64,000 nucleotides of DNA from positions 186,001-250,000 of the forward strand of contig NZ_LIVT01000002.1 of NCBI RefSeq assembly GCF_001905905.1, read 5' to 3'. The notes under the pieces were generated by a model. It searched no databases. It saw only the letters and a program-made list of their open reading frames with translations, and had not been told where the DNA came from. The translations under genes were made by a program, and so were the position numbers. The DNA comes from Streptomyces sp. CB02366. Its GTDB lineage: Bacteria > Actinomycetota > Actinomycetes > Streptomycetales > Streptomycetaceae. Below, in pieces: positions 29,904-39,112 of this stretch. Within the stretch, counting starts at the first letter, position 1, and each line of letters starts with the position of its first letter.

Positions 29904-29917
29904 GTTCGCTGGGAGCG
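29904..29917 (-). promoter_or_regulatory. Putative ClgR operator upstream of clpP1
   Basis: GTTCGC-TGGGA-GCG matches the ClgR binding motif described for Streptomyces (GTTCGC, 5 nt, GCG). It lies 136-149 nt before the clpP1 start, in the right gap for activation of the clpP1P2 operon. The match is by eye, so the exact promoter geometry is not established. Confidence 0.65.
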
Positions 29918-29976
29918 CAAGCTCGGCAGTGCGCACACGGGTTCCGGGGCCGTACGGCGATGCGACGCGGTACGGC

Positions 29977-30013
29977 GACGGGCCCCGGACGCGCGGTGCG
30001 TCCGGGGCCCGTC
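29977..30013 (-). terminator. tig terminator hairpin
   Basis: A perfect 16-bp stem (29977-29992 with 29998-30013) with a 5-nt loop, just after the trigger-factor stop on the minus strand. No U-tract follows. Confidence 0.75.
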
Positions 30014-30053
30014 GTGACGGTCAGCGCGAGGCTGCCGCGGAGGAGAGCGAGGC

Positions 30054-31463
30054 TCAGGCCTCGTTCTTCTCCTCAGCCTTGTCGTCCGCCTTCTCGTCGG
30101 CGGCGGCCTCGGCCGTCTCCGTGGACTCGGCGGCCTCGGCGGCCTCGTCCTCGTCGTCCTCCAGGTCGACGACCTCGCCGTTGGTGTCGACGACCTTGGC
30201 GGCCTCGACGACGACGGCGAGCGCCTTGCCGCGGGCGACCTCGCCGACGAGCATCGGCACCTGGCCGCCCTCGACGACGGCCTGGGCGAACTGGTCGGGG
30301 CTCATGCCGGAGGAGGCGGCACGGCGCATGAGGTGCTCGGTGAGCTCCTCCTGGTTGACGTTCAGCTTCTCCTTGTTGACGATCTCGTCGAGGAGGAACT
30401 GGGTCTTGATGCCCTTGACGGCCTGCTCGGAGGTCTCGTTCTCGAACTCCTCCAGGGACTTGCCCTGGATCTCGAGGTACTTCTCCAGGTCGAGGCCCAT
30501 CTGACCGAGCTGGTGGTGCTCCAGGTTGTGCTTGCGGGTCTGGACCTCGTCCGCGAGCAGCTTCTCCGGGATCGGGACCTCGGCGAGCTTCAGCAGCTCC
30601 TCCAGGACCCGCTCCTGGGCCTGGGTGGCCTGGTCGTACTGCTTGGTGGTCTCCAGGCGCTTGCGGCTGTCGGCCTTCAGCTCCTCCAGCGTGTCGAACT
30701 CGCTGGCCATCTGGGCGAAGTCGTCGTCCAGCTCGGGGAGCTCGCGGGAGGCGACGGCGGTGACCTTGACGGTGACCTCCGCGTCCTTGCCCTCGGCGGA
30801 GCCGCCCTTCAGCTGCGAGGTGAAGGTGGCCTCGCCGCCGGCCTCCAGGCCGGTCACGGCCTCGTCGATGCCGTCGAGGAGCTCGCCGGAACCGATGGTG
30901 TACGAGACACCGTCGGCCACGCCGTCCTCCAGGACCTCGCCGTCGACCTTGGCCTGCAGGTCGATCGTGACGACGTCGCCTTCGGCGGCGGCGCGCTCGA
31001 CCGGGTTGGTGGAGGCGAAGCGCTCGCGGAGCTGCTCCACGGCCTTCTCGACCTCTTCGTCGGTGACCTCGAGGGCGTCGACGGTGACCTCGATGCCGGA
31101 GTAGTCCGGGATCTCGATCTCGGGGCGTACGTCGACCTCGGCGGTGAAGGCCAGCAGCTCGCCGTCCTTCAGCTCGGTGATGTCGACCTCGGGCTGGCCG
31201 AGGACGTTCAGCTCACCCTCGTTGACCGCCTCGGTGTAGAACTTCGGGAGGGCGTCGTTGACGGCCTCCTCCAGCACCGCACCGCGGCCGAACCGCTGGT
31301 CGATGACCCGGGCGGGGATCTTGCCCTTGCGGAAGCCCTTCACCGTGACCTGCTGGTTGATCTTCTTGTACGCCGCGTCGAGGCTGTCCTTGAGCTCCTC
31401 GAAGGGCACCTCGATGCTGAGCCGAACCCGGGTCGGGTTCAGGGTCTCCACGGCGCTCTTCAC
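30054..31463 (-). CDS. tig: Trigger factor, ribosome-associated chaperone and prolyl isomerase
   Basis: 469 residues. The N-terminal ribosome-binding domain carries the signature GFRKGKIP. It is followed by an FKBP-type PPIase domain ([14 protein letters not shown] region) and the C-terminal helical arms. A very acidic tail of about 45 residues ([15 protein letters not shown]) is typical of streptomycetes. The GTG at 31463 is fixed by AAGGAG 8 nt upstream; the open frame continues 32 codons further without support. It sits upstream of clpP1-clpP2-clpX in the widely conserved order. Confidence 0.96.
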   Translation of the reverse strand: MKSAVETLNPTRVRLSIEVPFEELKDSLDAAYKKINQQVTVKGFRKGKIPARVIDQRFGRGAVLEEAVNDALPKFYTEAVNEGELNVLGQPEVDITELKDGELLAFTAEVDVRPEIEIPDYSGIEVTVDALEVTDEEVEKAVEQLRERFASTNPVERAAAEGDVVTIDLQAKVDGEVLEDGVADGVSYTIGSGELLDGIDEAVTGLEAGGEATFTSQLKGGSAEGKDAEVTVKVTAVASRELPELDDDFAQMASEFDTLEELKADSRKRLETTKQYDQATQAQERVLEELLKLAEVPIPEKLLADEVQTRKHNLEHHQLGQMGLDLEKYLEIQGKSLEEFENETSEQAVKGIKTQFLLDEIVNKEKLNVNQEELTEHLMRRAASSGMSPDQFAQAVVEGGQVPMLVGEVARGKALAVVVEAAKVVDTNGEVVDLEDDEDEAAEAAESTETAEAAADEKADDKAEEKNEA

Positions 31464-31613
31464 GGTTCGGTCTCCTTGGTGGCTGACTTCTTGGGGTTCT
31501 GCTGGGCCGCCGAGTGGCGGCTTCGCGGACCGAGCCCGGTACATCAGACACACGGGCACGCATTTTGCATAGTAACGGCAAGGAGGATGACTCCCACAAC
31601 GCGATCTTGCCGG

Positions 31614-31690
31614 TGGTCGGGGTGGCCGGATTCGAACCGACGACCTTCCGCTCCCAAAGCGGACGCGCTACCAAGCTGCGCCACACCCCG
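31614..31690 (-). tRNA. tRNA-Pro (TGG)
   Basis: A full cloverleaf on the minus strand: acceptor CGGGGTG/CACCCCG, D-arm GCGCAGCTTGGTAGCGC, anticodon stem TCCGC/GCGGA with loop TTTGGGA (anticodon TGG, reading CCA and other Pro codons), T-arm GGTTCGAATCC, discriminator A and an encoded CCA. It lies just upstream of tig. Confidence 0.96.
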
Positions 31691-31833
31691 TCGGTGCGAC
31701 ACGTAGGGTACATGGACGACGACCGGGGATACGCCGCTTTACGGGGCGGCTCCACCGGGTCCGGTGCGGTGCGGGTCCGGTACCGCGTCCGGCGGTCGGA
31801 GCGACAGGTGTGCGGACACCGCCGCCGACCCGC

Positions 31834-31839
31834 TACGAT
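31834..31839 (+). promoter_or_regulatory. Possible -10 box for tRNA-Gly
   Basis: TACGAT, 41 nt before the tRNA-Gly 5' end, with a weak TGCGGA 17 nt further upstream as a possible -35. This is plausible for a housekeeping sigma promoter but is only a pattern match. Confidence 0.3.
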
Positions 31840-31880
31840 GCTCTTCGTGCCGCGGTCCACGGACCTGCGGTGCGGTGCAT

Positions 31881-31954
31881 GCGGGCGTAGCTCAATGGTA
31901 GAGCCCTAGTCTTCCAAACTAGCTACGCGGGTTCGATTCCCGTCGCCCGCTCCA
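31881..31954 (+). tRNA. tRNA-Gly (TCC)
   Basis: A full cloverleaf: acceptor GCGGGCG/CGCCCGC, D-arm GCTCAATGGTAGAGC, anticodon stem CTAGT/ACTAG with loop CTTCCAA (anticodon TCC), T-arm GGTTCGATTCC, discriminator T and an encoded CCA. It is followed directly by a strong terminator hairpin. Confidence 0.97.
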
Positions 31955-31960
31955 TGTGGC

Positions 31961-32001
31961 CGAGGGCCGGGCCGGAGGATCATCCTCCGGCCCGGCCCTC
32001 G
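31961..32001 (+). terminator. Terminator after tRNA-Gly
   Basis: A nearly perfect 19-20 bp stem (31961-31980 with 31982-32001) starting 7 nt after the tRNA. Confidence 0.8.
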
Positions 32002-32066
32002 CGCGTCGTGCACACCGGCGGGGGCGGTCCGCCGCACCCGGCGGGCCGCCCCTGCCCGGAAGCCGA

Positions 32067-32261
32067 TCAGAAGCTGATCTGGTTGATGGTGTCGGCTATC
32101 GAGTTCATGAACCTGTTGATCGACGGCGCCATGCCGGTCGAGGCCAGGAAGAAGCCGAAGAGCACGGCGACGAGCGCGGGGCCGGGCTTGATGGAGCCGC
32201 TACGGATCATTACCACCAGGATGACCGCGAACAGCAGCACCATCGACAGTGAAATAGCCAC
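32067..32261 (-). CDS. 64-residue membrane protein
   Basis: A small protein with two hydrophobic stretches (about 4-18, MVLLFAVILVVMI region, and 27-42, ALVAVLFGFFLASTG) and a polar end (INRFMNSIADTINQISF). It resembles a family of tiny streptomycete membrane proteins of unknown function that share the 'R-SGS-KPGPA' and 'FLASTGMAP' segments. It starts at GTG 32261, with AAGGTG about 11 nt upstream. It stands alone between the tRNA-Gly terminator and the promoter region of the acyltransferase gene. Confidence 0.72.
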   Translation of the reverse strand: MAISLSMVLLFAVILVVMIRSGSIKPGPALVAVLFGFFLASTGMAPSINRFMNSIADTINQISF

Positions 32262-32784
32262 GTCTGATCACACCTTCGGTCGGTCCGCCTTGCCGGCCCG
32301 GAAGCGTGCACCGCCGCGCGCCCCGTCGCCCCCCATCGTGCCACCAACTCCCCCGTGGGTGCTGCCGGGTGACGGAACGGGGTGACGGAATCCCGCCATC
32401 CTTCACGGCCGTCGCCCGCGCCCGGCCCAGGGGGCGGGGACGGGCGGACCGAGCCCGGAGGCCGCTCGGCGCAAGGGACGCGACCGGGGCCGGACGACGG
32501 CCAGACGCTCCGGGCCCGCCCTGTGCGGCAGCTGTGAAATCGCGGCGGCCGAATATCGGCTCCGGCGATCGTTTCCGCATCCCCACACTTTATTCACAGC
32601 CCACGGACAGAATGGGTGCGACGTAATTCACCCTCCTCAACGCCCAGGCGGTATGCACCATTTCATGGGGATCAATGGTGCCATATCGGACCGTGTTCGA
32701 CGGTTTCACATTCGAATAGAGGGGAACACGCGATATCTCCCCGCGGTTTTACGCACGGCAATCGACCGGTCTAAGGTGCCTGAG
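32262..32784. other. 523-bp intergenic region
   Basis: No gene is convincing here. The right half (32540-32780) is clearly poorer in GC than the surroundings and looks like the control region of the acyltransferase gene, including a strong dyad at 32655-32681. The left half is the 5' region of the small minus-strand membrane protein. Short open frames are present but have no ribosome binding site or codon bias. Confidence 0.45.
32655..32681 (+). promoter_or_regulatory. Dyad operator candidate before the acyltransferase
   Basis: GCACCATT (32655-32662) and AATGGTGC (32674-32681) form a perfect 8-bp inverted repeat with an 11-nt spacer, in an AT-richer stretch about 100 nt before the acyltransferase start. 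The geometry suits a dimeric repressor. The regulator is unknown. Confidence 0.4.
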
Positions 32785-33951
32785 ATGTTCCAAGCTCCGA
32801 GCGTATTTCAGAGGGCCCCGCTCCCCCCGGCGACCCGGGAGCCGGAGCCCAGACGCGAGCAGACGCTCACCGCCACCGCACCCCGGCCCGCCCCGGTCGG
32901 CGGCGCCCCCCGCGCCACCGCTCCGGCGCCCGCGCCGACGAGGAAACGCGATCCCTACTTCGACAATGTGAAATATCTGGCCATCGTTCTCGTGGCGGTG
33001 GCCCACGCCTGGGAACCCGTGATGGACGGCAGTCGCGCCACCCGGGCGCTGTACATGATCGTGTACGCGTTCCACATGCCGGCCTTCATCCTCGTCTCGG
33101 GCTACTTCTCCCGGAACTTCGACATGACGGCGCCCAAGGTGAAGCGCCTGATCACCGGTGTCGTGGTGCCGTACGTGCTCTTCGAGACGGCCTATTCGCT
33201 CTTCAAGCGGTACGCGGACGATTCGCCGGACATGGCCATCAGCCTGGTCGACCCGTTCTTCCTGACCTGGTTCCTCATCGCCCTGTTCATCTGGCGGGTG
33301 ACCACGCCGATCTGGCTGTCCCTGCGCCACCCGCTGCCGGTGGCGCTCGCCATCGCGGCGCTCGCCTCGATCTCCCCCGAGATCGGCGACGACCTCGATC
33401 TCCAGCGGGTGCTGCAGTTCCTGCCCTTCTTCGTGCTCGGCCTGCTGCTGAAGCCGGAGCACTTCCAGCTGGTCAGGCGGCGCGAGGTGCGGCTGCTGTC
33501 CGTGCCCCTCTTCGCGGGCGCCCTCCTCTTCGCGTACTGGATCGCCCCGCACATGCAGCTCGGCTGGCTCTACCGCGCCAACAGCGCGCAGGAGATGGGC
33601 GCGCCGTGGTGGTCGGGCGCGGTGATGACGCTCGCGATGTTCGGCTGCGCACTGGCCCTGACGATCGGCTTCCTGGCCTGGGCGCCCGGCGGGGCCCGGT
33701 GGTTCACGGTGCTCGGCGCCGGAACGATCTGCGGCTACCTGCTGCACGGCTTCCTGATCAAGGGGGCCGGGTACGCGGGCCTGTTCGACCGCCACGCCTG
33801 GCTCTCCGACCCGGTGGGCCTCGTCGTCGTCTCCCTCGCGGCGGCGGCCGCGGTGACCCTCATGTGCACCCCGCAGGTGGGCCGGGCCCTGAAGTGGGCC
33901 ACCGAGCCGGAGCTGTCCTGGGCGTTCCGGAAGGCTCCCGCGAAGCGGTGA
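32785..33951 (+). CDS. Acyltransferase-3 family membrane protein
   Basis: 388 residues. A Pro/Ala-rich cytoplasmic N-terminus (1-50) is followed by RDPYFDNVKYLAIVLVAVAHAWEP and about ten membrane helices, with FHMPAFILVSGYFS. This is the Acyl_transf_3 pattern of fucose 4-O-acetylase/WecH-type enzymes, which O-acetylate sugars at the membrane. The conserved histidine is in VAHAWEP. The ATG at 32785 is set by AAGGTG 7 nt upstream, although the frame is open earlier. The gene stands alone. The acceptor is unknown; a wall or capsule sugar is likely. Confidence 0.85.
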   Translation: MFQAPSVFQRAPLPPATREPEPRREQTLTATAPRPAPVGGAPRATAPAPAPTRKRDPYFDNVKYLAIVLVAVAHAWEPVMDGSRATRALYMIVYAFHMPAFILVSGYFSRNFDMTAPKVKRLITGVVVPYVLFETAYSLFKRYADDSPDMAISLVDPFFLTWFLIALFIWRVTTPIWLSLRHPLPVALAIAALASISPEIGDDLDLQRVLQFLPFFVLGLLLKPEHFQLVRRREVRLLSVPLFAGALLFAYWIAPHMQLGWLYRANSAQEMGAPWWSGAVMTLAMFGCALALTIGFLAWAPGGARWFTVLGAGTICGYLLHGFLIKGAGYAGLFDRHAWLSDPVGLVVVSLAAAAAVTLMCTPQVGRALKWATEPELSWAFRKAPAKR

Positions 33952-34001
33952 ACCGTCGACCCGTCGCCCGCCCGGGCGAGGGGCCGCCCCCGCCCTCTCG
34001 C

Positions 34002-34038
34002 GCTGATCCACCCGCGGCCCGGCCGCGGGTGGATCAGC
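34002..34038. terminator. Bidirectional terminator, acyltransferase / HD protein
   Basis: An essentially perfect 18-bp palindromic stem (34002-34019 with 34021-34038) between convergent genes. Confidence 0.75.
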
Positions 34039-34070
34039 GCGTTCCCGGGTGGATCAGTGCGTTCCCGGGT
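34031..34070. repeat. Tandem 20-bp duplication covering the HD gene stop
   Basis: Two adjacent 20-nt units (34031-34050 and 34051-34070) differ at one base. The first lies in the terminator; the second contains the stop codon of the HD-domain gene. This looks like a replication-slippage duplication that moved or supplied the stop. Confidence 0.75.
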
Positions 34071-34554
34071 TGGCCGAATCCTTTCGGTCCGGGGGCGGTT
34101 CGCCCCCGGGCAGCCCCAACAGGCCCCGTACCTGCGCATACTTCGCCGCCAGCCGGGTAAGCGTCGCCGTTTCCAGGGCCGCGAGACGGTCGGGATCGGC
34201 GTTGTGGGCGAGGTCCGCCTCCTTGACCAGCAACGCGCCGGGGGTGGCCAGAATCCGGGCGGTGTACGAGGTCAGCGCCTCGCCAGGCCGCTTGGTCACC
34301 GCCAGGACCATGTCCTTCACCCGCCGGGGCAGGGCGGCGGCCTCCAGCCACTCCGCGGAGAGTGCGCCGTCCTCGATCGCGTCGTGCAGCCAGGCCGCCG
34401 CGATCTGCCCGTCGTCGCCGCCGCGCACCCGTACGCCTTCGGCCACGGCCGCCAGATGCTCCGCGTACGGGCGGCCCGCCTTGTCGGACTGGCGCGCGTG
34501 GGCCTCACGGGCGATCGACTCCACCTCGAAGACGCTCAACTGGTGTCCGGTCAT
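34054..34554 (-). CDS. HD-domain protein (RelA/SpoT-hydrolase-like)
   Basis: 166 residues. An N-terminal AHARQSDKAGRPYAEHLAAV segment, then WLHDAIED (the HD metal pair) and VKEADLAHN form the HD phosphohydrolase core as in the hydrolase half of RelA/SpoT and small MESH1-like enzymes. It could hydrolyse (p)ppGpp or another nucleotide. It lacks a synthetase domain. The ATG is at 34554. The last residues and stop lie within a 20-bp duplication, so the C-terminus may have changed recently. Confidence 0.75.
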   Translation of the reverse strand: MTGHQLSVFEVESIAREAHARQSDKAGRPYAEHLAAVAEGVRVRGGDDGQIAAAWLHDAIEDGALSAEWLEAAALPRRVKDMVLAVTKRPGEALTSYTARILATPGALLVKEADLAHNADPDRLAALETATLTRLAAKYAQVRGLLGLPGGEPPPDRKDSANPGTH

Positions 34555-34669
34555 GGGCCGACCCTACGGCCGCCCCCGCAGCCGAACCCGAACTCGCGGC
34601 GGCCGGGAGCCGGTTGACGTGCCGCCCCCGCCGAGCAGGGCAGACAAAACCTGACAATACGAACAACCC

Positions 34670-34705
34670 GTAGTTGCAGAGTTAATCGTTCGGTAAACTA
34701 ATTAC
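34670..34705 (+). promoter_or_regulatory. AT-rich putative promoter of the antiporter
   Basis: A strongly AT-rich stretch in a very GC-rich setting, with TTGCAG (34674-34679) and TAAACT/TAATTA hexamers downstream. Spacing to the hexamers is 14 or 19 nt, not ideal for a housekeeping sigma, so the exact elements are uncertain. Confidence 0.35.
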
Positions 34706-34737
34706 TGATGGATTCTTGACGCCCTCTTGACCCGTAC

Positions 34738-35976
34738 GTGACCCCACCCCGAAGGAACAGGCTCATCGGACACGCAGACACCCTCCTCGCCATGGGTGGC
34801 GCCTTCCTGGCCGCCGCCGTCCTCGCCCGCCTCGGTGGCCGTATCGGGCTGCCGACGATCCCCCTGTTCATCCTGGCCGGGATCCTCCTCGGCCCGCACA
34901 CCCCCGGGTACACCCTCCTCTCCAACCCGCACGACCTGGAGATGCTCTCCGCGCTGGGACTCGTCCTCCTGCTCTTCTACCTGGGGCTCGAGTTCCACAT
35001 GGACGACCTCAGGACGGGCGGCCGGAAGATGGCCGTCGCGGGCGGGACGTACCTCGCCCTGAACGTCGGCGCCGGTCTCGCCTTCGGTTTCGCGCTGGGC
35101 TGGGGCACCTCGGAGGCGCTGGTCCTCGCCGGTGTCCTCGGCATCTCCTCGTCCGCGATCGTCACCAAGATCCTGGTGGACCTCGGGCGCATCGGTAATC
35201 CGGAGACCCGGCCGATCCTCGGCATCATCGTGGTCGAGGACATCTTCCTCGCCCTCTACCTGGCCGCCCTCCAGCCGATCCTGTCCGGCGCGGACAGCCT
35301 CTCCACCGCGCTGGTCGACGGCGGCAAGGCGTTCGGGTTCCTGCTGCTGCTGGCGCTGGCGGCCCGGTTCGGCACGAAGATCATCGGCAAGCTCATGAAC
35401 ACCAAGGACGACGAGCTGCTCGTCATCTCGTTCCTGGGGGTGGCGGTCTTCGTCGCCGGCGTCTCCGAGATGTTCGGCGTGGCCGACGCGATCGGCGCCT
35501 TCATGGTGGGCCTGATGCTCGGCTCCACCTCGTCCGGCGACCGCATCCTCAAACTGGTGCACCCGCTGCGGGACGCCTTCGGCGCCATATTCTTCTTCGC
35601 CTTCGGCCTCTCCATCGACCCGGGCGACCTCCCGAGCGTGCTGTGGCCGGTGCTGGCGGCCGTCGCGCTGACGCTCGCCATGAACGTCGCGGCCGGTTTC
35701 GCGGCGGCGAAGGTGTACTCCTTCGGCGCGCAGGCCACCGCCAACATCGCCACCACCCTGGTGGCCCGGGGCGAGTTCGCGCTCATCCTCGCCACGATGG
35801 CGGCCGCCGCCGGACTGGACGAGCGGCTTTCGCCGTTCATCGCCGGCTACGTCCTCCTGCTCGCCGTCCTCGCGCCGCTGGCCGCCGGACGCTCGCACTG
35901 GCTGGCCCGCATCCTGCCGGGCGGCCGTGCGAAGGACGACCACCAGGACCGGGATCAGGTCCCCGTGTCGGTCTGA
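34738..35976 (+). CDS. CPA2-family cation:proton antiporter
   Basis: About 400 residues with 11-12 hydrophobic helices and no TrkA-N or C domain, so a Kef/KhtU-type Na+/H+ or K+/H+ exchanger. The GISSSAIVTKIL and ADAIGAFMVGLMLG segments are the substrate-site helices of the family. Start choice is difficult: the GTG at 34738 has no ribosome binding site, the ATG at 34792 lies inside the first helix, and the only good Shine-Dalgarno (AAGGAA) is 8 nt before an ATC codon at 34765 (IGHADTLL). A leaderless GTG is also possible. The upstream 34670-34705 is AT-rich and likely promoter. Confidence 0.88.
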   Translation: MTPPRRNRLIGHADTLLAMGGAFLAAAVLARLGGRIGLPTIPLFILAGILLGPHTPGYTLLSNPHDLEMLSALGLVLLLFYLGLEFHMDDLRTGGRKMAVAGGTYLALNVGAGLAFGFALGWGTSEALVLAGVLGISSSAIVTKILVDLGRIGNPETRPILGIIVVEDIFLALYLAALQPILSGADSLSTALVDGGKAFGFLLLLALAARFGTKIIGKLMNTKDDELLVISFLGVAVFVAGVSEMFGVADAIGAFMVGLMLGSTSSGDRILKLVHPLRDAFGAIFFFAFGLSIDPGDLPSVLWPVLAAVALTLAMNVAAGFAAAKVYSFGAQATANIATTLVARGEFALILATMAAAAGLDERLSPFIAGYVLLLAVLAPLAAGRSHWLARILPGGRAKDDHQDRDQVPVSV

Positions 35977-35982
35977 GCGGCT

Positions 35983-36039
35983 CCGAACGACGGAGAGGCG
36001 CCCCCGGGCCGGGCCTCGGGGCGCCTCTCCGTCGTTCGG
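35983..36039. terminator. Long bidirectional terminator
   Basis: A stem of about 22 bp (CCGAACGACGGAGAGGCGCC with its complement) between the antiporter stop and the phosphatase stop; it can serve both convergent genes. Confidence 0.85.
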
Positions 36040-36205
36040 GGCCCGGTGCCGTGCCGGCTCCCCCGGTGCGCGGCCCCTCCGGGGGACGCGAGGGGTGCGG
36101 GGCCCGCTGCGCCCCCCGGCCCCGGCGACCGTGCCGGAAGCGGTCCGGACCCGAGGAGACGGCGGCGGTCGCGGGCTACCGGCCGAGCGGGGCGGCCGCG
36201 GCCGT

Positions 36206-37351
36206 TCAGGCCCGACGGGAGAGCAGCAGCAGGGCCCGGTCGTCGTTGACGTCCTTGGCGCACGCCTCGATGAGGTGCCAGGCCGCGCCCTCGAAGCCGG
36301 TGGAGACATAGCGGTCGGCCTCGCCGGTCAGCCGGTCGATGCCCTCGGCGATGTCCCGGTCGGACGCCTCCACGAGGCCGTCGGTGAACAGCATCAGCAC
36401 ATCGCCCGGCGCGAGCGACCCCTTCACCGCGTCGAACTCGGCCCCGTCGTAGACGCCGAGCAGGGGCCCCTCCCCCGACTTCTCCTCCCACCGGCCGCTG
36501 CCCGCGTGCAGTTGGAGGGCGGGCGGATGGCCCGCGGAGTAGATCTCGTAGTCGCCCGACTCCAGGTCCAGCACCAGGTGGATCGATGTGGCGAAGCCCT
36601 CGTCCCAGTCCTGGCGCAGCAGGTAGCCGTTGGCGGCCGGCAGGAAGGCGTGCGGGGGCAGCGAGCCGAGGAGGCCGCCGAAGGCGCCGGACAGCAGCAG
36701 GGCCCGGGAGCCCGCGTCCATGCCCTTGCCGGACACGTCGGTGAGCACGGCTTCCAGGGTGCGGCCCCCGTGGGTGCGGGCCGCGACGACGAAGTCCCCG
36801 GAGAACGACTGGCCGCCGGCCGGGCGCAGGGCCATCTCGCGGTGCCAGCCCTGGGGCAGCCGGGGCAGGGAGCTCTGGACCCGGATGCGTTCGCGCAGGT
36901 CGAAGAGCATCGTGCCGCCGCGCCGCCAGGGCACGCCGACCCGGGCCCGGAACTGGGCGAGGACCAGCCCGAAGAACCCGCAGGCGGCGACCACCAGCAC
37001 CGTGCCCGGGGTGACCCGGGCGGGGCCCTCCAGGTAGGGGCCCAGGGTGAGCGCCTCGGCGATCAGTGCGCCGGCGGCCGTCGCGTACAGGCCGAGCAGG
37101 CTGGCGGGGCGCAGCAGCAGGCCGCCCGCCACGATGGGCAGGGCGAGGGCTGCGGGGTCGAACCAGACGGGGCTGACGACGGTGGCGAGGGTGATGGCCG
37201 GGATCGTCAGCAGCAGACCGGCCAGGGCGATCCAGTCGGAGCCGTCGCCGCGGAAGTAGTCGACCCCGGATCTGCGCAGCCCGTTGCGGACCCGGTGCAC
37301 GTTCTTGCGCCACCGGGCCCAGAAGTCGTCTACTCCTCCGCTGCGGGCCAC
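36206..37351 (-). CDS. Membrane-anchored SpoIIE-type PP2C phosphatase
   Basis: 381 residues. Three to four hydrophobic helices (about 40-130) are followed by a PPM/SpoIIE serine/threonine phosphatase domain. Metal aspartates appear in FSGDF, LTDVSGKGMDAG, LFTDGLVEAS and NDDRALLLL. Such proteins dephosphorylate anti-anti-sigma factors or similar partners, and streptomycetes have dozens. No sensor domain (PAS/GAF) or anti-sigma kinase domain is present, so input may come through the membrane part. The GTG at 37351 (MARSGGVDDF) is favoured; the open frame runs further upstream. Confidence 0.88.
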   Translation of the reverse strand: MARSGGVDDFWARWRKNVHRVRNGLRRSGVDYFRGDGSDWIALAGLLLTIPAITLATVVSPVWFDPAALALPIVAGGLLLRPASLLGLYATAAGALIAEALTLGPYLEGPARVTPGTVLVVAACGFFGLVLAQFRARVGVPWRRGGTMLFDLRERIRVQSSLPRLPQGWHREMALRPAGGQSFSGDFVVAARTHGGRTLEAVLTDVSGKGMDAGSRALLLSGAFGGLLGSLPPHAFLPAANGYLLRQDWDEGFATSIHLVLDLESGDYEIYSAGHPPALQLHAGSGRWEEKSGEGPLLGVYDGAEFDAVKGSLAPGDVLMLFTDGLVEASDRDIAEGIDRLTGEADRYVSTGFEGAAWHLIEACAKDVNDDRALLLLSRRA

Positions 37352-37458
37352 TGCCCGGACCCTATCCACCCGGACGCCTCCGGTGCAGGGGGCCCCGGTG
37401 ACAAGATGCGCGAAAAGGGATCGCCCGCACGTTCCCGGCGGCCTTCTTCGAGTGGTTT

Positions 37459-38292
37459 TCAGCCTTTTTCTCCACCGGGGAGGCCCGGGGGCTGGCACCG
37501 GGGGCACCAGAAGAGGTTGCGCGAGACGAGGTCCGCGGTGCGGATCGGCGTACCGCAGATGTGGCAGGGCAGGTTCGCCCTCCGGTAGACGTAGACCTCG
37601 CCGCCGTGGTCGTCCTCGCGGGGCGGGCGGCCCATGGCCTCGGGGAGGTGTTCGGGCCGGACGGTGTCGATCCGGTTGTTCGCCACGCCCTCGCGCATCA
37701 GCTCCCCCAGGTCCGCCCAGAGGGCGTCCCATTCGGCGCGGGTGAGGTCGCGGCCCGTCCGGTAGGGGTCGATGCCGTGGCGGAAGAGGACCTCGGCCCG
37801 GTAGACGTTGCCGACGCCGGCGATGACCTTCTGGTCCATCAGCAGGGCGGCGACGGTGGTGCGGCTGCGGGAGATCCGCTGCCAGGCTCGCTCCCCGTCC
37901 TCGTCGCCGCGCAGCGGGTCCGGGCCCAGGCGCTCGTGTATCGCGCGCTTCTCGGGCTCGGTGATCAGGGCGCAGGCGGTGGGGCCGCGCAGGTCCGCGT
38001 AGTGGCCGGTGTTGACGAGGCGCAGCCGGACGGTGTCGGTGGGCGGCGGGGGCGGGGCGGCGCCGAAGCCGAGCTTGCCGAAGAGGCCGAGGTGGATGTG
38101 GACCCAGCCGGCTTCGCCGAAGCCGAGGAAGAGGTGCTTGCCGTGGGCGTCGGCGGCGGTGAGGGTGCGCCCGTCGAGGAGGGCCGCGCTGTCGGAGAAC
38201 CTGCCCTGGGGACTGCTCACCCGGACCGGTGCGCCGACGAACCGTTCGGCGTGGTCGTCGGCGAGGCGGCGGATGGTGTGTCCCTCGGGCAC
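37459..38292 (-). CDS. Fpg/Nei-family DNA glycosylase/AP lyase
   Basis: 277 residues, a base-excision repair enzyme. It begins MPEGHTIRRLA, where P2 is the nucleophile, E3 the general acid and GHTI is typical of Nei (endonuclease VIII) rather than Fpg (MutM). The helix-two-turn-helix is DQKVIAGVGNVYRAEVLFRHGIDP. The C-terminal zinc finger is CHIC...CPRC (C-x2-C-x16-C-x2-C) and is complete. It excises oxidised pyrimidines and cleaves the strand. It starts at ATG 38292, next to rpiB on the same strand but separated by a terminator. Confidence 0.92.
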   Translation of the reverse strand: MPEGHTIRRLADDHAERFVGAPVRVSSPQGRFSDSAALLDGRTLTAADAHGKHLFLGFGEAGWVHIHLGLFGKLGFGAAPPPPPTDTVRLRLVNTGHYADLRGPTACALITEPEKRAIHERLGPDPLRGDEDGERAWQRISRSRTTVAALLMDQKVIAGVGNVYRAEVLFRHGIDPYRTGRDLTRAEWDALWADLGELMREGVANNRIDTVRPEHLPEAMGRPPREDDHGGEVYVYRRANLPCHICGTPIRTADLVSRNLFWCPRCQPPGLPGGEKG

Positions 38293-38335
38293 GGCGGGCT
38301 GCTCCCTGTGGCGCTGGTGGCGGGCGGTGACACGG

Positions 38336-38368
38336 CCGTGCCGCCGGGTCGGGGACCCGGCGGCACGG
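38336..38368 (-). terminator. rpiB terminator hairpin
   Basis: A perfect 14-bp stem (38336-38349 with 38355-38368), 5-nt loop, between the rpiB stop and the glycosylase start. Confidence 0.7.
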
Positions 38369-38392
38369 GAAGGCGGGGGGTGCGGCGGGAGG

Positions 38393-38881
<489 letters not shown>

Positions 38882-39112
38882 GGTGGGAAGTGTGGCACGA
38901 ACTTCGGCGGGTAACCGTCAGCGGGGTCCGGGCTTCCCGCCCGCCGCGCGCGGTGTGGTCGACGCCACGCGGGCAACGATCGGGCAAATGATCTGGAAGA
39001 GGGGGTTCCGCTTCTGCCCCTTTCCGGGCTTCAATGCGTGGCCCTGTCTTCGCACCACCCCACCGCGGAGCAGGGCGCACCCTCAGGTTCGAAAACGTAA
39101 AGGACTCCCCCC

